Shown: positions 42,376-53,101 of the stretch, in pieces
Numbering within the stretch: the stretch's first letter is position 1
Layout: every line of letters starts with the position of its first letter
Source of the DNA: Serratia sp. PL17
GTDB taxonomy: Bacteria; Pseudomonadota; Gammaproteobacteria; Enterobacterales; Enterobacteriaceae
Direction of reading: 5' to 3'
DNA length: 64,000 bases
Assembly: GCF_017832355.1 (NCBI RefSeq)
Contig: NZ_JAFIBY010000003.1
Location: 186,001 to 250,000, forward strand
Translations under genes and position numbers: made by a program
The notes under the pieces: generated by a model
Told to the model about the DNA's origin: nothing
What the model saw: the letters and a program-made list of their open reading frames with translations, nothing else
The model's database searches: none

Positions 42376-44448
42376 TCAGCTTGCCGGCGCAATATCCCCT
42401 TCCTGACGCGCTACCAGCGTGAGAATACTGTATAGCGCCACCGCTTGCTGGTGCTGATTGAGTACCTGGACATCCCACACCACCACGCCATGCGGACGAT
42501 CTTCTGCCGTTTTCTGCGGCTTACGGATTTTTTTCTTGCAGGTCAGTCGCACCTGAATGGTATCGCCAATCTTCACCGGTTCGATAAAGCGCAAGTTTTC
42601 CATGCCATAGTTGGCAATCACCGGCCCTACGCCAGGGTCAACAAACAGCCCGGCCGCGGCGGAAACCACAAAATAGCCGTGGGCGACTCGCTCGCCAAAC
42701 AGAGACTCGGCAGCGCCGATCTTGTCCATATGCGCATAGAAATGGTCACCGCTCAGACAGGCAAAATTAACAATATCGGCCTCGGTTAGGGTACGGCGTG
42801 CCGTCAGCAGGCTTTCGCCCAGTCGCAGTTGTTCAAAGTATTTACGGAATGGATGAACCTGATCCTCAATCACCGTGGCCCCGCGCACCCACTCACGGCC
42901 GATTGCCGCCAGCATCGCCGGGCTACCCTGGATCGCGGTGCGTTGCATATAGTGTTTCACCGCCCGCAATCCGCCCAACTCTTCGCCGCCGCCGGCGCGC
43001 CCTGGCCCGCCGTGTACCAGCATCGGCAGTGGCGAACCGTGGCCGGTGGATTCCGTCGCCGCATGCCGATCCAGGATCAGCATGCGGCCATGCGCGCAGG
43101 CAGTAGCGCGAATAAACTGTGTCGCCAACGCTTCATCGGCAGTGACCAACGATCCTGCCAGGCTCCCTTGGCCCATCAAGGCCAGTTCTATCGCCTGTTC
43201 GGTGTGTTGATAGGGCATCAGCGTTGCCACTGGGCCAAATGCCTCAGTGCCGTGCACGGCCTGATGAGCAAAGGGATCGGCGCAATAAAGCAGGGTGACC
43301 GGGTAAAATGCCCCGTTTTTCGCGCCGTCCCCCATGATGTCCAGTTTATCTGCCACCGCACCGCACAACGGCTCGCACCCATTGTGCAGCAAGTAGTCGA
43401 CCTTCTGCTGCACATCATCGCGCTGCTCATGGCTGACCAACGCGCCCATGCGCACCTGCTCCAATTTTGGATCGCCGATTGTCACGCCCGCTAACCGCTG
43501 CAACAGTGCCTGCTGCACGTCCGCCACCCGCTTCGCCGGTACGATAATCCGCCGGATAGCCGTACATTTTTGCCCGGCTTTGGCGGTCATCTCACGGCAC
43601 ACCTCTTTGATAAACAGCGCAAACTCGGGCATCTGTGGCGTGACGTCTTCCCCCAACACGCAGCAGTTGAGTGAATCCGCTTCCATGGTGAAGGCGATAG
43701 ATTTCTCCAGCAGGCGCGGATGAGCACGCAGTAGCTGGCCGGTCTGCGCCGACCCCGTGAAGGTCACCGCGTCCTGGTAATCCAGATGTTCAAACATGTC
43801 ACCTACGCCGCCACAGACCAATTGCAATGCGCCTTCAGGTACCAAGCCACTGTCGATAATCAGCCTGACCATCGCCTGCGTTAATTGGGCCGTCGCCGTT
43901 GCCGGCTTAATGACAGCCGGCATGCCAGCCAGCCAGGTCGGTGCCAGTTTTTCCAGCATCCCCCAACAAGGGAAGTTAAAGGCATTAATATGCAGCGCGA
44001 CACCTGGCCGCGATGTCAGTACGTGGCGAGCGGCAAACTGCGACTGTTTGGACAGTGGAATCAGTTCATCCTCCGGCCACAGGGTATCGTCCGGCAGTTC
44101 ACGCCCCGCCAACCCGGCATAGGCGAACAACGTGGCAATCCCCCCCTCGATATCCACCCAACCGTCACTGCGCGTCGCGCCGGTCTGGTATGAAATTTCA
44201 TACAGCGCCTCTTTATGCGCCAACAGGTGTTTCGCCACCGCTTTCATCATTTGTGCACGCTGCTGGAAGGTCATTTGTGCCAGCGCCTTGCCACCTTTAT
44301 TGCGTGCGTACTCCAGGCTGGCAGCCAGTGGCAACCCGTCGGAACAAACCTGATACAAGGGTTCGCCGGTGACGGCATGATGGATTTCGCGGGCGGCGCC
44401 CTGACCGAACACCCAGCCGCCAGAAAGGTAACTGTGTAACTGCTGCAT
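42376..44448 (-). CDS. paaZ: PaaZ: oxepin-CoA hydrolase / 3-oxo-5,6-dehydrosuberyl-CoA semialdehyde dehydrogenase
   Basis: A 690-residue fusion. The N-terminal 520 residues form an aldehyde dehydrogenase ([11 protein letters not shown] with the Glu; [10 protein letters not shown] with the catalytic Cys); the C-terminal part ([32 protein letters not shown]) is a MaoC-type hydratase that opens oxepin-CoA. Size matches E. coli PaaZ (681). Start follows GGAGG. Divergent from paaA across a shared control region. Confidence 0.95.
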   Translation of the reverse strand: MQQLHSYLSGGWVFGQGAAREIHHAVTGEPLYQVCSDGLPLAASLEYARNKGGKALAQMTFQQRAQMMKAVAKHLLAHKEALYEISYQTGATRSDGWVDIEGGIATLFAYAGLAGRELPDDTLWPEDELIPLSKQSQFAARHVLTSRPGVALHINAFNFPCWGMLEKLAPTWLAGMPAVIKPATATAQLTQAMVRLIIDSGLVPEGALQLVCGGVGDMFEHLDYQDAVTFTGSAQTGQLLRAHPRLLEKSIAFTMEADSLNCCVLGEDVTPQMPEFALFIKEVCREMTAKAGQKCTAIRRIIVPAKRVADVQQALLQRLAGVTIGDPKLEQVRMGALVSHEQRDDVQQKVDYLLHNGCEPLCGAVADKLDIMGDGAKNGAFYPVTLLYCADPFAHQAVHGTEAFGPVATLMPYQHTEQAIELALMGQGSLAGSLVTADEALATQFIRATACAHGRMLILDRHAATESTGHGSPLPMLVHGGPGRAGGGEELGGLRAVKHYMQRTAIQGSPAMLAAIGREWVRGATVIEDQVHPFRKYFEQLRLGESLLTARRTLTEADIVNFACLSGDHFYAHMDKIGAAESLFGERVAHGYFVVSAAAGLFVDPGVGPVIANYGMENLRFIEPVKIGDTIQVRLTCKKKIRKPQKTAEDRPHGVVVWDVQVLNQHQQAVALYSILTLVARQEGDIAPAS

Positions 44449-44635
44449 TTGATCCTCCAGAATTCATAATTTTACACAACAAGGATTAATGACGTATCAC
44501 ATATTGTCCAGTTCACACCAAGGTAAAATTTAACAAAATTAAAACACCAAGCCTGTCAGCATCGCAAAAAAGACGGTTTTCAGCACTGAGGTGATTTTAA
44601 ATAAGTAAAGATAACAATAAGATAATTAAAGCACT

Positions 44636-44651
44636 TGTGAGTACCATCGCA
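44636..44651 (+). promoter_or_regulatory. Candidate CRP site
   Basis: TGTGAGTACCATCGCA matches TGTGA-N6-TCACA with one mismatch. It lies 115 bases before the paaA start, upstream of the probable promoter. Consistent with catabolite control of the E. coli paa promoters. Confidence 0.55.
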
Positions 44652-44712
44652 AAACCACACAAATCTCATTTGATCTTTTTGTTATCAGTTTGTAGCCTTA
44701 TGGTTAGTTAAC

Positions 44713-44754
44713 GTGATTCACATTTTTATATTTAATGTGAAAAATACGAATCAC
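44713..44754 (+). promoter_or_regulatory. Nested inverted repeat, candidate PaaX operator of paaA
   Basis: GTGATTC at 44713-44719 and GAATCAC at 44748-44754 are exact complements; inside them TTCACATT (44717-44724) and AATGTGAA (44734-44741) form a second one. It ends 12 bases before the paaA start, so it would overlap the transcription start. PaaX is known to bind TGATTC-type sites in E. coli. Confidence 0.55.
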
Positions 44755-44766
44755 CAAGAGGCAAGC

Positions 44767-45705
44767 ATGACAACTGACGCGCAACAACAGCAGCACTTCG
44801 ACGACAAAATTGCGGCGGATACCGCCATTGAAGCCAAAGATTGGATGCCGGATGCCTACCGCCAAAACCTGATCCGCCAGATTGGCCAGCATGCCCATTC
44901 CGAAGTGGTCGGCATGCTGCCTGAAGCCAACTGGTTAACCCGAGCGCCTACCCTGCGTCGCAAAGCGGTATTGCTGGCAAAAGTCCAGGACGAAGCCGGT
45001 CACGGCCTGTACCTCTACAGCGCAGCCGAAACCCTGGGTTGCTCGCGTCAGGACATCTACCAAAAGATGCTCGACGGCAAAATGAAATACTCCTCCATCT
45101 TCAATTACCCGACGCTTAACTGGGCGGACATCGGGGTGATTGGCTGGCTGGTGGACGGCGCGGCTATCGTCAATCAGGTAGCCCTGTGCCGCGCGTCTTA
45201 CGGTCCTTACGCACGCGCAATGGTGAAAATCTGCAAAGAAGAAAGCTTCCACCAGCGTCAGGGGTACGAAGCAGTAATGGCAATGGCTAACGGTAATGAA
45301 CAGCAGAAAGCGATGCTGCAGGACGCGATTAATCGTTTCTGGTGGCCCGTACTGATGATGTTCGGTCCCAGTGATACCGACTCGCCCCACAGCGCACAAA
45401 GCATGGCCTGGAAGATCAAACGCCACAGCAACGATGAACTGCGGCAGAAATTTGTCGACAACACCGTGCCGCAATTGGAAGCACTGGGGATGAGCGCACC
45501 GGACGCTGACCTGGCGTGGGACGCCGCTGCCGGCCACTACCGTTTCGGCAACATTGACTGGCGTGAACTGCACGAGGTGATCAAAGGGCGTGGGCAATGC
45601 AATCACGAACGACTGCAGGCCAAACGTCGCGCCTGGGAAGACGGTGCCTGGGTGCGTGAAGGCGCCCTGACCCACGCGTCGAAAAACACCTCAACCGCTG
45701 CATAA
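44767..45705 (+). CDS. paaA: PaaA: phenylacetyl-CoA 1,2-epoxidase catalytic subunit
   Basis: A 312-residue di-iron monooxygenase subunit. [17 protein letters not shown] and [13 protein letters not shown] carry the ExxH iron ligands. The start at 44767 ([14 protein letters not shown]) has AAGAGGC ahead; the open frame reaches 44713 inside the operator. First gene of paaABCDEFGHIJK. Confidence 0.96.
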   Translation: MTTDAQQQQHFDDKIAADTAIEAKDWMPDAYRQNLIRQIGQHAHSEVVGMLPEANWLTRAPTLRRKAVLLAKVQDEAGHGLYLYSAAETLGCSRQDIYQKMLDGKMKYSSIFNYPTLNWADIGVIGWLVDGAAIVNQVALCRASYGPYARAMVKICKEESFHQRQGYEAVMAMANGNEQQKAMLQDAINRFWWPVLMMFGPSDTDSPHSAQSMAWKIKRHSNDELRQKFVDNTVPQLEALGMSAPDADLAWDAAAGHYRFGNIDWRELHEVIKGRGQCNHERLQAKRRAWEDGAWVREGALTHASKNTSTAA

Positions 45706-45717
45706 AAGGAATCGATG

Positions 45718-46005
45718 ATGACACACGTTGAATGGCCGCTGTATGAAGTGTTTATCCGCAGCAAACAAGGGTTGGCACACCGCCATGTCGGCAGCCTGCA
45801 TGCCGCTGATGATCAAATGGCGCTGGAAAATGCACGCGATGCCTATACCCGCCGTAATGAAGGCTGCTCAATCTGGGTGGTGCAGTCCAGTCACCTGATC
45901 GCCTCACAGCCTGAGGATCGCGAAGCTTTCTTCGATCCGTCCGATGACAAAATTTACCGTCATCCGACGTTCTATACCATTCCCGACGGCATCAAGAACA
46001 TGTAG
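45718..46005 (+). CDS. paaB: PaaB: epoxidase small subunit
   Basis: A 95-residue subunit with WPLYEVFIRSKQGLAHRHVGSLHAADD as in E. coli PaaB (95 residues). An ATG one codon earlier is possible but is too near the AAGGA site. Structural bridge of the PaaABCE complex. Confidence 0.96.
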   Translation: MTHVEWPLYEVFIRSKQGLAHRHVGSLHAADDQMALENARDAYTRRNEGCSIWVVQSSHLIASQPEDREAFFDPSDDKIYRHPTFYTIPDGIKNM

Positions 46006-46013
46006 AGGCGGTT

Positions 46014-46772
46014 ATGACCCTTAACGATCCGCGAATCACTTATATCCTGCGTCAGGGCGACACGCCACTGATCCTCGCCCAACGGTTGTGCGCCTGGTGT
46101 GGACACGCACCGGAGCTGGAAATCGACCTGGCGCTGGCGAACATTGGCCTGGACCTGCTTGGCCAGGCGCGCAACTTTCTCGGCTATGCCGCCGAGCTGG
46201 CGGGGCCGCAATACAACGAAGACCGTTTGGCTTTCGGTCGTGACGAACGCGAGTTTCACAACCTGCTGCTGGCAGAGCAACCCAACGGCGGTTTCAACGA
46301 CACTCTGGTACGCCAGTTCCTGATCGATGCCTATCACGTACAACTGCATCAGGCCCTGAGCAACAGCCGCGATGCTCAAATAGCCGCTATCGCCGCCAAG
46401 TCGCTAAAAGAAGCGCATTACCACCTACGTTTCAGCCGCGGCTGGATGATCCGCCTGGGTGACGGTAGCCCACTCAGCCATCAAAAAATCCAGCAGTCGC
46501 TGGACAACCTGTGGCGATTTACCGCCGAACTGTTCCACGCCGATGACCTGGAGCAGCAATTAGCAGAACAGGGTATCGCCGCCGATCCACGTCAGCTTGA
46601 AGCACCGTGGCTCGCGCTAGTCAATGACACGTTACAAGAAGCCACCCTGACGTTGCCCGCAGAGCAGGCGTTCCGCCATGGCGGCAAACAAGGGCAGCAT
46701 AGCGAGCACCTCGGTCCACTGCTGGCAGAGATGCAATTTCTGCAACGCGCCTATCCGAACGCGAACTGGTAG
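46014..46772 (+). CDS. paaC: PaaC: epoxidase structural subunit
   Basis: A 252-residue ferritin-like protein (LGQARNFLGYAAELAG, KEAHYHLRFSRGW), catalytically inactive partner that forms the alpha2-beta2 core with PaaA. Confidence 0.96.
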   Translation: MTLNDPRITYILRQGDTPLILAQRLCAWCGHAPELEIDLALANIGLDLLGQARNFLGYAAELAGPQYNEDRLAFGRDEREFHNLLLAEQPNGGFNDTLVRQFLIDAYHVQLHQALSNSRDAQIAAIAAKSLKEAHYHLRFSRGWMIRLGDGSPLSHQKIQQSLDNLWRFTAELFHADDLEQQLAEQGIAADPRQLEAPWLALVNDTLQEATLTLPAEQAFRHGGKQGQHSEHLGPLLAEMQFLQRAYPNANW

Positions 46773-46781
46773 GAGGCCGTT

Positions 46782-47279
46782 ATGAACATAACCCGGCTAC
46801 AGGCCCCTGAGATCCCGCAAATTTGGCACTGCCTGCAACAGATCAGCGATCCGGAATTGCCGGTGCTGTCGATTACCGATCTGGGCATGGTGCGCGACGT
46901 TGAGGCTGAAGGTACCGGCTGGCGCATTACCTTTACGCCGACCTACTCCGGTTGCCCCGCCACCGAGTTCCTGCTTGAGGCAATAGAACAGCGCCTTGCA
47001 GAGGCAGGATTCAGCCCAGTGAAAGTGACGATCCAACTCAGCCCAGCCTGGACCACCGACTGGATGAACGCCGCTGCACGCGCACGGCTGCGCGAATATG
47101 GCGTTGCGCCGCCACAGGGGCAAACCTGTGACAAACCGCAGTTGCACGGCCCGGTACCTTGCCCGCGTTGTGGCAGCACTCACAGCGAGAAAATCAGCGA
47201 ATTTGGTTCCACTGCTTGCAAGGCGTTGTACCGCTGCTGCGATTGCCGTGAACCCTTCGATTACTTCAAATGTATTTAG
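46782..47279 (+). CDS. paaD: PaaD: iron-sulfur maturation factor of the epoxidase
   Basis: A 165-residue protein: an N-terminal MIP18/DUF59 domain (DPELPVLSITDLGMVRDVE, SGCPATEF) and a C-terminal zinc ribbon (CPRCGSTHSEK then CCDCREPFDYFKC). Needed for activity of the PaaABCE enzyme; likely inserts the iron-sulfur cluster in PaaE. Confidence 0.95.
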   Translation: MNITRLQAPEIPQIWHCLQQISDPELPVLSITDLGMVRDVEAEGTGWRITFTPTYSGCPATEFLLEAIEQRLAEAGFSPVKVTIQLSPAWTTDWMNAAARARLREYGVAPPQGQTCDKPQLHGPVPCPRCGSTHSEKISEFGSTACKALYRCCDCREPFDYFKCI

Positions 47280-47287
47280 GAAACGCC

Positions 47288-48346
47288 ATGACGGTCTTCC
47301 ATCGCCTGAACGTCGCCGCCATCGAGCGCGAAACGCCGGACGCCGTAGCCATCACACTGCGGGTGCCCGAAGAACTCAAAGGTCACTATCGCTACACGCC
47401 GGGTCAACATCTGACGCTCAAGGCGCAGATTGACGGTGAAGAGTTACGTCGCTGCTATTCCATATGCAGTTCGCCGCAGGAGGGGCTGTTGCAGATTGGC
47501 GTTAAAGCCATTCACCAGGGGCGATTCTCCTCGTTCGTTAACCGCATGCTGAAGGTCGGTGACGCGCTGGAGGTCATGGTGCCACAAGGGCGTTTCGGCT
47601 ATCAGCCACAGGCAGAAAATAGCGGTAACTATCTGGCCATTGCCGCCGGTTCCGGTATTACGCCAATGCTGTCGATCATCAAAGCCACGCTACAACTCGA
47701 ACCACGCAGCAGCTTCACGTTAATTTACGGCAATCGCAGCAGCCGTTCGATGATGTTCAAAGAAGCACTGTCCGATCTGAAAAACCGCTACCCGCAGCGC
47801 TTTCAGCCACTCTATATGTTCAGCCAGGAAAACCTGGACAGCCCTTTGCTGAGTGGTCGTATTGACCGCGAGCACCTGCTGGCTATCGGCAAGACCCTGC
47901 TGGATTACCCTGACTATGACCACGCCTTTATCTGCGGGCCTGAAGCCATGATGGACGATGCCCAAAGCGTGCTGGAACAGGCCGGCGTGCCCACTGGGCA
48001 CATTCATAGTGAACGTTTTAACACCAGCGGCATTGCCGTTCGGCCGGTCAATGATGGCAATCGTAACGCCACCCAAGTGGAAATCTTGCTTGATGGTCGT
48101 CGCGTGAATATCGAGGTTGGCGCACAGGACGACAGCATTCTTGATGCAGCGCTGCGTCAAGGCGCCGATCTGCCCTATGCGTGCAAAGGTGGGGTATGCG
48201 CCACCTGCAAATGCCGTTTAAAGGCCGGCCAGGTGGATATGGCCGTCAACTACAGCCTGGAGCCGGATCAGTTGGCGGCAGGTTACGTATTGAGCTGCCA
48301 GTCGTGGCCTCGCGGCGACGGTGTGGTCTTGGACTTTGACGTATAG
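47288..48346 (+). CDS. paaE: PaaE: epoxidase reductase
   Basis: A 352-residue flavin and 2Fe-2S reductase. RCYSICSS binds FAD, AAGSGITPMLSIIK and FICGPEAMMDDA are NADPH-binding, and YACKGGVCATCKCRLKAG plus the later SCQ give the plant-type ferredoxin cluster. Start at 47288 follows AGGAAACGCC, six codons after the open frame start. Confidence 0.96.
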   Translation: MTVFHRLNVAAIERETPDAVAITLRVPEELKGHYRYTPGQHLTLKAQIDGEELRRCYSICSSPQEGLLQIGVKAIHQGRFSSFVNRMLKVGDALEVMVPQGRFGYQPQAENSGNYLAIAAGSGITPMLSIIKATLQLEPRSSFTLIYGNRSSRSMMFKEALSDLKNRYPQRFQPLYMFSQENLDSPLLSGRIDREHLLAIGKTLLDYPDYDHAFICGPEAMMDDAQSVLEQAGVPTGHIHSERFNTSGIAVRPVNDGNRNATQVEILLDGRRVNIEVGAQDDSILDAALRQGADLPYACKGGVCATCKCRLKAGQVDMAVNYSLEPDQLAAGYVLSCQSWPRGDGVVLDFDV

Positions 48347-48355
48347 GAGCCACCA

Positions 48356-49129
48356 ATGGAAACCCCTTTGATCCTGCGACAGCAACACCAGCGCGTGGTG
48401 ACACTGACGCTCCACCGCCCAGAGGCCCGCAACGCCCTGAACACCCCGTGCCTGGAACAGCTGGTTTATTTGCTGGAACACGCCGACGCCGACACCGGCG
48501 TTGGCGCCGTGGTCATTACCGGTGCCGCCCGTTTCTTTGCAGCCGGTGCCGATCTGCATGAGCTGCAGCAACAAGATCTGCCCGCAGCGCTGACAGATCG
48601 TCGCCCGTCGCTGTGGCAACGGCTGGCACAATTTAGCAAACCCCTGCTAGCGGCAGTGAACGGTTATGCGCTGGGTGCAGGCTGCGAACTGGCCCTGGCC
48701 TGCGACATCGTTATCTGCGGTGAAAGCGCCCGCTTTGGCCTACCGGAAATTACCCTCGGCTTGATGCCGGGTGCCGGTGGCACACAGCGATTAATCCGCT
48801 GCGTCGGTAAGTCTCGAGCCAGCCAAATGGTGCTGACAGGAGAAGCCATTACCGCCGCAAGTGCATTGCAAGCCGGATTGGTCAGTGAGGTATGCGTAGA
48901 TGCACTCACGCTGGAACGCACACAGCAGATAGCCGAACGCATCAGCCTACAAGCACCGCTGGCACTCCGTGCCGCCAAACAGGCTCTGAAACAGGCTGAA
49001 GAAACCGGCCTTAGCCAGGGGCTGGCCATTGAACGTCAGCAATTCGTCACTCTGGCGGCCACCGACGATCGCCGTGAAGGCATCGCCGCCTTCTTCGAAA
49101 AACGTACGCCAAACTATCAGGGGCGCTGA
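48356..49129 (+). CDS. paaF: PaaF: 2,3-dehydroadipyl-CoA hydratase
   Basis: A 257-residue crotonase. GYALGAGCELALACD and the oxyanion-hole GAARFFAAGADLHEL motifs, with PEITLGLMPGAGGTQRL. Hydrates 2,3-dehydroadipyl-CoA to 3-hydroxyadipyl-CoA. GGAGCC precedes the start. Confidence 0.94.
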   Translation: METPLILRQQHQRVVTLTLHRPEARNALNTPCLEQLVYLLEHADADTGVGAVVITGAARFFAAGADLHELQQQDLPAALTDRRPSLWQRLAQFSKPLLAAVNGYALGAGCELALACDIVICGESARFGLPEITLGLMPGAGGTQRLIRCVGKSRASQMVLTGEAITAASALQAGLVSEVCVDALTLERTQQIAERISLQAPLALRAAKQALKQAEETGLSQGLAIERQQFVTLAATDDRREGIAAFFEKRTPNYQGR

Positions 49130-49132
49130 TTT

Positions 49133-49924
49133 ATGGATAATGCATTGATTCTCACCCACCTCGAAGCCGGGGTGCTGACCCTGACCCTCAACCGTCCGGA
49201 CCGGCTCAACAGCTTTAACGATGAGATGCACCGCCAGTTAAGTGAAGCGCTCACTCTCGCGGAAAGGGACGACAAGGTACGCTGCCTGCTGATCACCGGA
49301 GCCGGGCGTGGTTTTTGCGCCGGACAAGATCTCAATGATCGCAATGTCAGCGTTGAGCAACAGGCACCCGACCTCGGTCTGTCAGTGGAACGTTTCTATA
49401 ACCCGCTGATCCGCCGCCTGACCACCTTGCCAAAACCGGTGGTATGCGCCGTCAATGGCGTAGCGGCAGGCGCTGGTGCTGCTCTGGCGCTCGCCTGCGA
49501 TATCGTGATTGCCGCCGATAACGCCAACTTTATTCAGTCCTTCTGTCGTTTGGGCCTGGTACCGGATTCCGGCGGCAGCTGGTTCCTGCCACGCTTGGCA
49601 GGCCACGCCCGCGCCATGGGCATGGCCATGCTGGGTGACAAAATCAGCGCACAACAGACGCTGGCCTGGGGCATGATCTGGCAAGTTGTGGCTGCGGATG
49701 AATTGGCGTCAACCAGCCAAACATTGGCACAGCACCTGGCCACTCAACCAACCTATGGGCTGGGGCTGATTAAAAAAGCCCTCTACAGTTCGGCGAACAA
49801 CACCCTCGATCAGCAGCTTGATTTGGAACGCGATCTACAGCGCCTCGGCGGCCGCAGCGACGACTACCGTGAAGGGGTCAGTGCCTTCTTCGCCAAACGC
49901 CCTCCTTCTTTCAGCGGGAAATGA
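49133..49924 (+). CDS. paaG: PaaG: ring-1,2-epoxyphenylacetyl-CoA isomerase
   Basis: A 263-residue crotonase-family isomerase with GAGRGFCAGQDLNDRNV and GVAAGAGAALALACD; converts the epoxide to oxepin-CoA and shifts a double bond later in the pathway. Size equals E. coli PaaG (262). Confidence 0.94.
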   Translation: MDNALILTHLEAGVLTLTLNRPDRLNSFNDEMHRQLSEALTLAERDDKVRCLLITGAGRGFCAGQDLNDRNVSVEQQAPDLGLSVERFYNPLIRRLTTLPKPVVCAVNGVAAGAGAALALACDIVIAADNANFIQSFCRLGLVPDSGGSWFLPRLAGHARAMGMAMLGDKISAQQTLAWGMIWQVVAADELASTSQTLAQHLATQPTYGLGLIKKALYSSANNTLDQQLDLERDLQRLGGRSDDYREGVSAFFAKRPPSFSGK

Positions 49925-49926
49925 TC

Positions 49927-51444
49927 ATGAACCTGCCGAACGTCAACGCAAGGGTCGCGGTGATCGGTGCCGGAACCATGGGGATAGGTATCGCCCAAGT
50001 GGCGGCTCGCGCCGGGCATCAGGTACTGCTATTTGATATCGCCGCCACCGCCGCCCAACGGGCACTCGACGCGCTCGGGCAGCGGCTGCGCCTACGGGTT
50101 GCGTCTGGTAAGGCTGATGCTGCCAGCACCGAAGCGTTGCTGGCACGCATTCATCCGGTAGATGCATTGAGTCAACTGGCCGACAGCGAACTGGTGATTG
50201 AAGCGGTAGCAGAAAAACTGCCGATCAAACAGAGCCTGTTCCGCGAGCTGGAGGCCCTGTGCTCCCCTGCCACTCTGTTTGCCAGCAACACGTCATCATT
50301 GTCCATCACCGCCATTGCGGGAGCCTTACAGCACCCACAACGCCTGGCTGGTTTGCACTTCTTCAACCCAGCACCGCTGATGAAGCTGGTCGAGATCGTC
50401 AGCGGCCTGGACACCAGCGCCGAAACCGTGGCGACGCTGCAAGCGCTCACCCAACAATGGGGTAAACAAAGCGTCCTGTGCCGTTCCACACCCGGTTTTA
50501 TTGTGAACCGCGTAGCACGGCCTTTTTATGCCGAAACCCTCCGCGCGTTGGAAGAACAGGTCGCCGATGCCACGACGCTCGATGCCGTGATGCGTGACGC
50601 GGGTGGCTTCGCCATGGGGCCACTGCAATTGACCGATATGATTGGTCAGGACGTCAACTACGCCGTGACCGAGTCCGTATTTCACGCCTTCTTCCAGGAT
50701 CCCCGTTTTACACCCTCTCTGGTACAGCAAGAACTGGTCGCCGCCGGCCGCCTGGGGCGGAAAAGCGGCCAGGGGTTTTACCGTTATGGCGATCATCCTC
50801 AACCGGCTGCCACCTGCTTACCCGCCTCGACCGCCGCGTTACCACGCAGTATCACGCTGCACGGCGATCCTGCGGGCATGACTCTGTTGGCCACTTTGCT
50901 GACGGAAAATGCGGTCACGATCAAACAACCTGGCCAGACCAGCGCATTTGCCCGGATAGATGAAGTTACATTTATGTTAACAAATGGTAAAACAGCTAGC
51001 CAAATCGCCGAGGAAACCGGGCCCCCCGTGGTGCTGTTTGATCTGTCCGCCCACTATTCGCAGGCGTCCACCGTCGCCATAAGCTGCGCGGCGCAAAACG
51101 ACGCCCGGCACAACGCCACGGTAGTGCGCCTGCTGCAATCCCTTGGCAAAAAAGTGATTCAGTTACCGGACTATCCCGGCCTGTTGGTCATGCGCACCCT
51201 CGCCATGCTGGCGAATGAAGCACTCGACGTGGTGAACAAGGGCGTTGCCAGTGCTGCCGATACCGATCGCGCCATGTGCTGCGGGGTCAATTACCCTCGT
51301 GGCCCGCTGGAATGGGCAGCCGCTCTGGGTTGGCAACAGATCCTGACCACGCTGGAAAACCTGCAACACTATTACGGTGAACCTCGCTACCGTCCCATGC
51401 CGCTGCTGCGCCACTACGCATCCCTCTCTTCAGGAGCCCAATGA
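49927..51444 (+). CDS. paaH: PaaH: 3-hydroxyadipyl-CoA dehydrogenase
   Basis: A 505-residue NAD-dependent protein. AVIGAGTMGIGIAQVAARAG is the Rossmann loop; TSSLSITAIAGALQHPQRLAGLHFFNPAP the catalytic HxFNP region; the C-terminal half repeats the helical domain. ATG at 49927 or 49921 (the latter overlaps the paaG stop as ATGA). Length matches E. coli (475 plus variation). Confidence 0.94.
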   Translation: MNLPNVNARVAVIGAGTMGIGIAQVAARAGHQVLLFDIAATAAQRALDALGQRLRLRVASGKADAASTEALLARIHPVDALSQLADSELVIEAVAEKLPIKQSLFRELEALCSPATLFASNTSSLSITAIAGALQHPQRLAGLHFFNPAPLMKLVEIVSGLDTSAETVATLQALTQQWGKQSVLCRSTPGFIVNRVARPFYAETLRALEEQVADATTLDAVMRDAGGFAMGPLQLTDMIGQDVNYAVTESVFHAFFQDPRFTPSLVQQELVAAGRLGRKSGQGFYRYGDHPQPAATCLPASTAALPRSITLHGDPAGMTLLATLLTENAVTIKQPGQTSAFARIDEVTFMLTNGKTASQIAEETGPPVVLFDLSAHYSQASTVAISCAAQNDARHNATVVRLLQSLGKKVIQLPDYPGLLVMRTLAMLANEALDVVNKGVASAADTDRAMCCGVNYPRGPLEWAAALGWQQILTTLENLQHYYGEPRYRPMPLLRHYASLSSGAQ

Positions 51445-51884
51445 TGAACGCCAATACGCCCCATGCGCTGGCGCAACGCTGCGCCGAACAGATGTTTCAA
51501 CAAGATACCTGCGCGCAGGCAATGGGCATGCGTGTGGATGCCGTAGATGCCGGTTTCGCCCGCGTCAGCATGACCGTCGGCCCGCAGATGCTCAATGGGC
51601 ACCAGACGTGCCATGGCGGTCAACTGTTTAGCCTGGCGGATACCGCCTTCGCTTACGCCTGCAACAGCCAAGGGTTAGCCGCTGTCGCATCCGGCTGCAG
51701 CATCGATTTCATCCGCCCTGCGCTGGCAGGCGATCGCCTGACCGCCAGCGCCGAAGTACGCCATCAGGGCAAAACAACGGGGTTATATGACGTGGAAATC
51801 GTCAACCAACTGGGCAAAACCGTCGCTTGGTTCCGCGGCCGTGCACATCGCCTGGGCCACCACATTTTAGGGGAACAACCATGA
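51441..51884 (+). CDS. paaI: PaaI: hydroxyphenylacetyl-CoA thioesterase
   Basis: A 147-residue hotdog thioesterase with [25 protein letters not shown], the signature of PaaI. It releases CoA from dead-end thioesters. ATG at 51441 overlaps the paaH stop; the next codon is also ATG. Confidence 0.95.
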   Translation: MMNANTPHALAQRCAEQMFQQDTCAQAMGMRVDAVDAGFARVSMTVGPQMLNGHQTCHGGQLFSLADTAFAYACNSQGLAAVASGCSIDFIRPALAGDRLTASAEVRHQGKTTGLYDVEIVNQLGKTVAWFRGRAHRLGHHILGEQP

Positions 51885-53086
51885 AACAGGCGTTTATCTG
51901 CGACGGCGTCCGCACGCCAATAGGCCGTTACGGTGGTGCACTCGCCAACGTGCGTGCTGATGATTTAGCCGCGCTGCCGTTGCGTACTCTGCTGGCCCGC
52001 CATCCCCAGGTGGACTGGTCGTTGGTTGATGACGTGATCCTGGGTTGTGCCAATCAGGCCGGGGAAGATAACCGCAATCTGGCACGCATGGCGGCGCTAC
52101 TGGCCGGTCTGCCGGTCAATGTGTCCGGTACCACCGTCAACCGTTTGTGTGGCTCAGGGTTGGACGCCCTGGCAATGGCGGCGCGCAGCATCAAAGCCGG
52201 TGACGCTGAGCTGGTATTGGCTGGCGGTGCGGAATCGATGACGCGGGCACCGCTGGTGATGGGCAAGGCCGACAGTGCCTTCAGCCGCCAGGCACAACTG
52301 TATGACACCACCCTGGGCTGGCGTTTTATTAATCCGCTGATGCAGGCACAGTTCGGCACCGACTCGATGCCAGAAACAGCCGAAAACGTGGCGGCACAGT
52401 TCAACATCAGCCGTGCCGATCAAGATGCTTTCGCGCTGCGTAGCCAGCAACGTACTGCTCAGGCACAAGAGCGCGGATGGCTGGCGCAGGAAATTGAGCC
52501 GGTCAGCCTCAGCGGCAAAAAAGGCGTCGTCACGCTGTTCAGCCGGGACGAACATCCACGCGCAGACACTCAGTTGGCGCAATTGCAGGCGCTGAAAACC
52601 CCGTTCCGCCAACCCGGCACGGTAACCGCTGGCAACGCATCCGGCTTGAATGACGGGGCAGCTGCGCTGATCGTCTCCTCTGAGAAAATGGCCCTAAGCC
52701 AGGGTTTAACGCCGCGGGCGCGTATCGTCGCCACCGCCACCTGCGGTGTCGAACCCCGCCTGATGGGCATGGGACCGCTGCCCGCGACCCGCAAGGTGCT
52801 GGAGATAGCCGGACTGAGTCTGGCGCAAATGGACGTGATTGAACTCAATGAGGCGTTTGCCGCCCAGGCGCTGGCCGTGCTGCGCCAGCTTGGCCTGCCT
52901 GACGACGCACCACAGGTAAACCCCAACGGCGGTGCGATCGCCCTGGGCCACCCGCTGGGTATGAGCGGTGCGCGTTTGGCGCTGGCCGCCCTGTTTGAAC
53001 TGGAACGGCGTTCCGGTCGCTACGCACTGTGCACCATGTGCATCGGCGTCGGCCAAGGCATCGCCATGATTATTGAGCGAGTTTGA
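51881..53086 (+). CDS. paaJ: PaaJ: 3-oxoadipyl-CoA/3-oxo-5,6-dehydrosuberyl-CoA thiolase
   Basis: A 401-residue thiolase: [11 protein letters not shown] holds the acyl-bound Cys (about residue 90), [16 protein letters not shown] the His, and [12 protein letters not shown] the proton-donor Cys. Size equals E. coli PaaJ (401). Start overlaps the paaI stop by four bases. Confidence 0.96.
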   Translation: MKQAFICDGVRTPIGRYGGALANVRADDLAALPLRTLLARHPQVDWSLVDDVILGCANQAGEDNRNLARMAALLAGLPVNVSGTTVNRLCGSGLDALAMAARSIKAGDAELVLAGGAESMTRAPLVMGKADSAFSRQAQLYDTTLGWRFINPLMQAQFGTDSMPETAENVAAQFNISRADQDAFALRSQQRTAQAQERGWLAQEIEPVSLSGKKGVVTLFSRDEHPRADTQLAQLQALKTPFRQPGTVTAGNASGLNDGAAALIVSSEKMALSQGLTPRARIVATATCGVEPRLMGMGPLPATRKVLEIAGLSLAQMDVIELNEAFAAQALAVLRQLGLPDDAPQVNPNGGAIALGHPLGMSGARLALAALFELERRSGRYALCTMCIGVGQGIAMIIERV

Positions 53087-53101
53087 TCCCCGAGGCTAAC
53101 T

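Larger units (their letters stand above)
44449..44766. promoter_or_regulatory. Divergent paaZ-paaA control region
   Basis: About 320 AT-rich bases with no gene. It should hold promoters in both directions; a candidate CRP site and a nested inverted repeat are annotated separately. In E. coli the equivalent region is controlled by PaaX, CRP and IHF (known). Confidence 0.75.
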
